A stretch of 7,911 nt of DNA from Rickettsiales bacterium (GTDB lineage: Bacteria > Pseudomonadota > Alphaproteobacteria > Rickettsiales > CANDYO01). The translations under genes were made by a program, and so were the position numbers. Position 1 is the stretch's first letter. Each line of letters opens with the position of its first letter. A model generated the notes under the pieces. That model was not told where the DNA came from and ran no database searches. It worked only from the letters and a program-made list of their open reading frames with translations. Location of the stretch: positions 1-7,911 of the forward strand of contig CANDYO010000090.1 in the NCBI GenBank assembly GCA_947424995.1. Direction: 5' to 3'. Below are positions 5,691 through 7,911 of the stretch, piece by piece.

Positions 5691-7424
5691 ATGAAAGTAA
5701 TGGATCTAGTTAAGAATTTTATTAACAGTACGTTTAGACCATTTAATTTAGCAATCTATATCCTATTGTCTATTGCAATTATTTTATTTTCTATAATTAC
5801 TTATAATATTATCAGCAATACACTCACCAATTTTAATGCAAGAGCATACAGCCGGGCGCAAGTGATAGAAAATACAGTGTATTCTTCTATTTCTGATGCT
5901 AATCAAATAATATATGGATTAGTGATGATGTTAACTCAAGAGCCAGTTAGCGTTGACAATCAATATATGTCTAAGTTATTAAAGAGTTTTGATTCTAGAT
6001 TAGATCGCTATAAATCTATACCATTCTCATGCTTAAAATTATTAGATCGCGATGATATGGTTATAGCTACCACTACGGTACCTGATAATTTTTTCATGAC
6101 TCAGAAAGATGCTGATGATTTAGTGATATTAAGAAAATCTAAGGAAAAGCCTTTTGAATTGCAAGTAGGTTTAATTCGCATAGCTACGCGTTGTAAAGAA
6201 GATATTATTCCTATGTGCATGAGTTTTAGTAGCTTAGATGGAACTCATATGGGAGCCTTGTGTTCAGGTTTATTAGTCAGTAAATTAAATGATAAGCTCA
6301 ATTTAGAAGGTTCTAGTAAAAATATAGTTAAGATTACTTTAAAAAATGACGATAAAATTTCAGCTGCTACGGATCATTATGAAGTAAGTAATATTTTTAC
6401 TATGGCAAATCTACCAACATTATTGCAGTATGCCTTTCAAGAGAGAAATTTAATAGTTCATGTTCATCTCAATAATTATCCTCTTCTAGTAAAAATAGAA
6501 GTAAATCTTCATTATTTAATTATGGAGATAGGTATAATTTTCTTACTATCTGTGGGTTACTTTATTCTTTTTATAGCTTTTGCATATTACTTATTCGTTA
6601 TATATGAAAAATTTTATGAAATTCCACTTTGTATAATTCAAAAGAAGCTTTATGAGTTGCCTGAAGATATTTTGCCAATTAATAGAGAGCTAATCCAATG
6701 TAGCCAGTTAAGCTCAAGTTATTTTTCGATGCAGAGTTTAATAAAGATATTAGACGAAATAATTAATCACCTTAATGATTCATATCTGCTTTCTAAACAA
6801 GAGGCGTTGACTAGGCCAGCCATAGCTCTTCGTAATAATATTTTAGATTTGGTTCTAACAGAACATCATTACGCTAAAGCCAGTAAAAATAATAAATTAA
6901 AATTTAGTTCTTTGTGTTTAAATAGGCTCAAAAAAATAGTTATTGAAGAAAGAGTAACGGATAATTTATTAGAGTTCTTAAAAAATGTTGCAGCATATTG
7001 CAGTGAATATTATGACGAATTATGTGTTGATGTGGTAGTGCAAAAAAAAGATTGTAAAGATTTTACTTTCTATTACACGGCATTAGTTGAGGTCATATTT
7101 CATATTCTAACTCTAATAGTGAGAGTAGGAAAGTTTGATATTGATAGTGAGAATATTATATTAAGAGGTAGTTTTGCTAAGAAAAACTTTTTTCCTACTT
7201 TAAGCATAGAGGTTCCTATTTGTGATTCATCGCTTAAGCCTTTTGGTTGGGAATCTGGTCCTAATTATATTTATGCAGGTTTATTAACGATATATCTGCT
7301 TGCTAAAGAAAATAACTTAATTTTTCACATTGAGCAAAAAGGTCAAAAAATTACTTTTATTCTTGAGCCTGTTAACAATGAACAATTACAAACTGTTGAT
7401 AGTATCTCCATGAGCTTAACTTAA
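5691..7424 (+). CDS. Membrane sensor protein with degenerate histidine-kinase-like C-terminus (paralogue 2)
   Basis: A 577-aa tandem paralogue of the preceding gene, collinear along its whole length. Membrane helices are at about 20-42 and 279-304. The outer region keeps the DRYKSIPFS (105-113) and LLDRDDMVI (117-125) blocks and the cysteine pair C176/C191 with the same 15-residue spacing as in paralogue 1. The helical block PAIALRNNILDLVLTEHHY (376-394) has D386 where paralogue 1 has H378, so that histidine is not a conserved phospho-acceptor; the histidine before the tyrosine is shared (H393/H385). The N-box asparagine position is L475, and the lid region reads GWESGPNYIY. The last ~45 residues are nearly identical to paralogue 1. 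The ATG at 5691 follows an in-frame TGA at 5682 and a weak GTGAG; a second ATG at 5700 is possible. Most likely a sensor or adaptor without catalysis; an unrecognised divergent kinase is the alternative. Confidence 0.8.
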   Translation: MKVMDLVKNFINSTFRPFNLAIYILLSIAIILFSIITYNIISNTLTNFNARAYSRAQVIENTVYSSISDANQIIYGLVMMLTQEPVSVDNQYMSKLLKSFDSRLDRYKSIPFSCLKLLDRDDMVIATTTVPDNFFMTQKDADDLVILRKSKEKPFELQVGLIRIATRCKEDIIPMCMSFSSLDGTHMGALCSGLLVSKLNDKLNLEGSSKNIVKITLKNDDKISAATDHYEVSNIFTMANLPTLLQYAFQERNLIVHVHLNNYPLLVKIEVNLHYLIMEIGIIFLLSVGYFILFIAFAYYLFVIYEKFYEIPLCIIQKKLYELPEDILPINRELIQCSQLSSSYFSMQSLIKILDEIINHLNDSYLLSKQEALTRPAIALRNNILDLVLTEHHYAKASKNNKLKFSSLCLNRLKKIVIEERVTDNLLEFLKNVAAYCSEYYDELCVDVVVQKKDCKDFTFYYTALVEVIFHILTLIVRVGKFDIDSENIILRGSFAKKNFFPTLSIEVPICDSSLKPFGWESGPNYIYAGLLTIYLLAKENNLIFHIEQKGQKITFILEPVNNEQLQTVDSISMSLT

Positions 7425-7530
7425 ATTTGTAATATTTTTTAAAAGAGTATTGGTGATCTAAAAGATTAACGTGATATCGATAAAAATTAGCAAATAACTT
7501 ATATATTATATATTATTTTTAATAAATAAG
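7425..7530. other. A+T-rich spacer with weak inverted repeats
   Basis: No gene and no convincing intrinsic terminator follow the second membrane-protein gene. Two weak symmetries are visible: tgatct-aaa-agatta (7454-7468, with one G-T pair) and aacttat/ataagtt (7496-7502 and 7526-7532) around a TATAT-rich loop. The first could be an operator, but it does not match the TTGAT-N4-ATCAA or TGTGA-N6-TCACA patterns of Fnr and Crp. Confidence 0.3.
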
Positions 7531-7559
7531 TTGAGTGATTGTGATTTAAGTTGTATAAC
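7531..7559 (+). promoter_or_regulatory. Candidate sigma-70-type promoter of the Crp/Fnr-like gene
   Basis: TTGAGT (7531-7536) and TATAAC (7554-7559) match the -35 and -10 consensus at 4/6 and 5/6 positions with the ideal 17-base spacing. Transcription would start near 7566 and leave a leader of about 40 bases before the ATG at 7606. This suggests that the regulator has its own promoter, separate from the membrane-protein pair. Confidence 0.45.
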
Positions 7560-7592
7560 TAAAATGACTTCTTGAAAAAGTTTAATAAAATC

Positions 7593-7598
7593 AGGAGG
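7593..7598 (+). promoter_or_regulatory. Consensus Shine-Dalgarno of the Crp/Fnr-like gene
   Basis: AGGAGG lies 7 bases before the ATG at 7606. It fixes the start and is much stronger than the sites before the other genes here, which suggests efficient translation. Confidence 0.85.
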
Positions 7599-7605
7599 CC
7601 TTATT

Positions 7606-7911
7606 ATGCAACATGAGCGATTAAAATACCTTCCTTTTTTTCAGGGTGAAAATACTAGCGCCTTACTAGAATTAGCTGAGCATTCCTATCTTAAGCATTA
7701 TGATAAAGGGCAACTGCTTTTTTTACACGGTGATACTGCTCAATATTTTTATATTATTTCTTCTGGGTGGATTAAATTATTCCGTAATACTTTAGACGGC
7801 CAAGAAGTGTTATTAGGACTATCTACGGAGGGTGATATAGTAGGGGAAATCAATTTTGATAAAAGACTCCACTTATTTAGCGCAGTAGCAGTGCATGAAA
7901 CAGAGTTATTG
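7606..7911 (+). CDS. Crp/Fnr-family transcriptional regulator, N-terminal part (cut by window end)
   Basis: The first 102 residues of a Crp/Fnr-superfamily regulator are present: the cyclic-nucleotide-binding-type beta-roll that senses a signal and drives dimerisation. Visible landmarks are the leader KYLPFFQG (7-14), YDKGQLLFLHGD (32-43), the strand FYIISSGWIKLFR (48-60), DGQEVLLGL (64-72), GDIVGE (76-81) and SAVAV (92-96). In the cassette after GE, the arginine that binds cAMP phosphate in Crp is not evident (residues NFDKRLHLF), so cAMP is probably not the ligand. No cysteines occur in this part, so an Fnr-type N-terminal Fe-S sensor is absent. The helix-turn-helix lies beyond the window, so the DNA target cannot be judged. 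The gene is on the same strand as the membrane-protein pair and 181 bases downstream, with its own likely promoter. Confidence 0.88.
   Translation, partial: MQHERLKYLPFFQGENTSALLELAEHSYLKHYDKGQLLFLHGDTAQYFYIISSGWIKLFRNTLDGQEVLLGLSTEGDIVGEINFDKRLHLFSAVAVHETELL

Overview
The window is an A+T-rich bacterial segment with short genes, low-GC codon choice and G+C-richer palindromic repeats in the intergenic gaps. The ParE sequence, the Crp/Fnr-type regulator and the style of the palindromic repeats (ends reading GTCATCC / GGATGAC) suggest an alphaproteobacterium of the Rickettsiales/Holosporales kind, probably host-associated. This placement is inference; there is no rRNA or other decisive marker here.

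Left part (1-3468), minus strand. An intact topoisomerase IV subunit B gene (parE, 355-2340) lies downstream of a zinc-independent NADPH:quinone oxidoreductase gene (2500-3468). Three palindromic intergenic elements flank them: 193-347 after parE, 2378-2489 between the two genes, and 3534-3658 upstream of the oxidoreductase. The first ~105 bases are a G+C-rich patch with a 24-base palindrome. They may hold the edge of another gene or mobile element, but this could not be resolved.

Right part (3923-7911), plus strand, diverging from the left part across a 454-base gap. Two tandem paralogous membrane proteins (566 and 577 aa) share one layout: N-terminal membrane helix, ~235-residue extracytoplasmic sensor-like region, second membrane helix, and a cytoplasmic part shaped like a histidine kinase. 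In the kinase part the usual H-box, N-box and glycine-rich ATP-binding motifs cannot be recognised. They are followed, after 181 bases with a reasonable promoter and a perfect Shine-Dalgarno, by a Crp/Fnr-family regulator gene that runs off the right edge.

The most interesting part is the tandem pair. They look like duplicated receptor proteins in which the ATPase core has decayed or been repurposed, while the far C-terminus is held nearly constant. They may have kept a signalling or binding role without kinase activity. A functional link to the downstream regulator is only a hypothesis from gene order.
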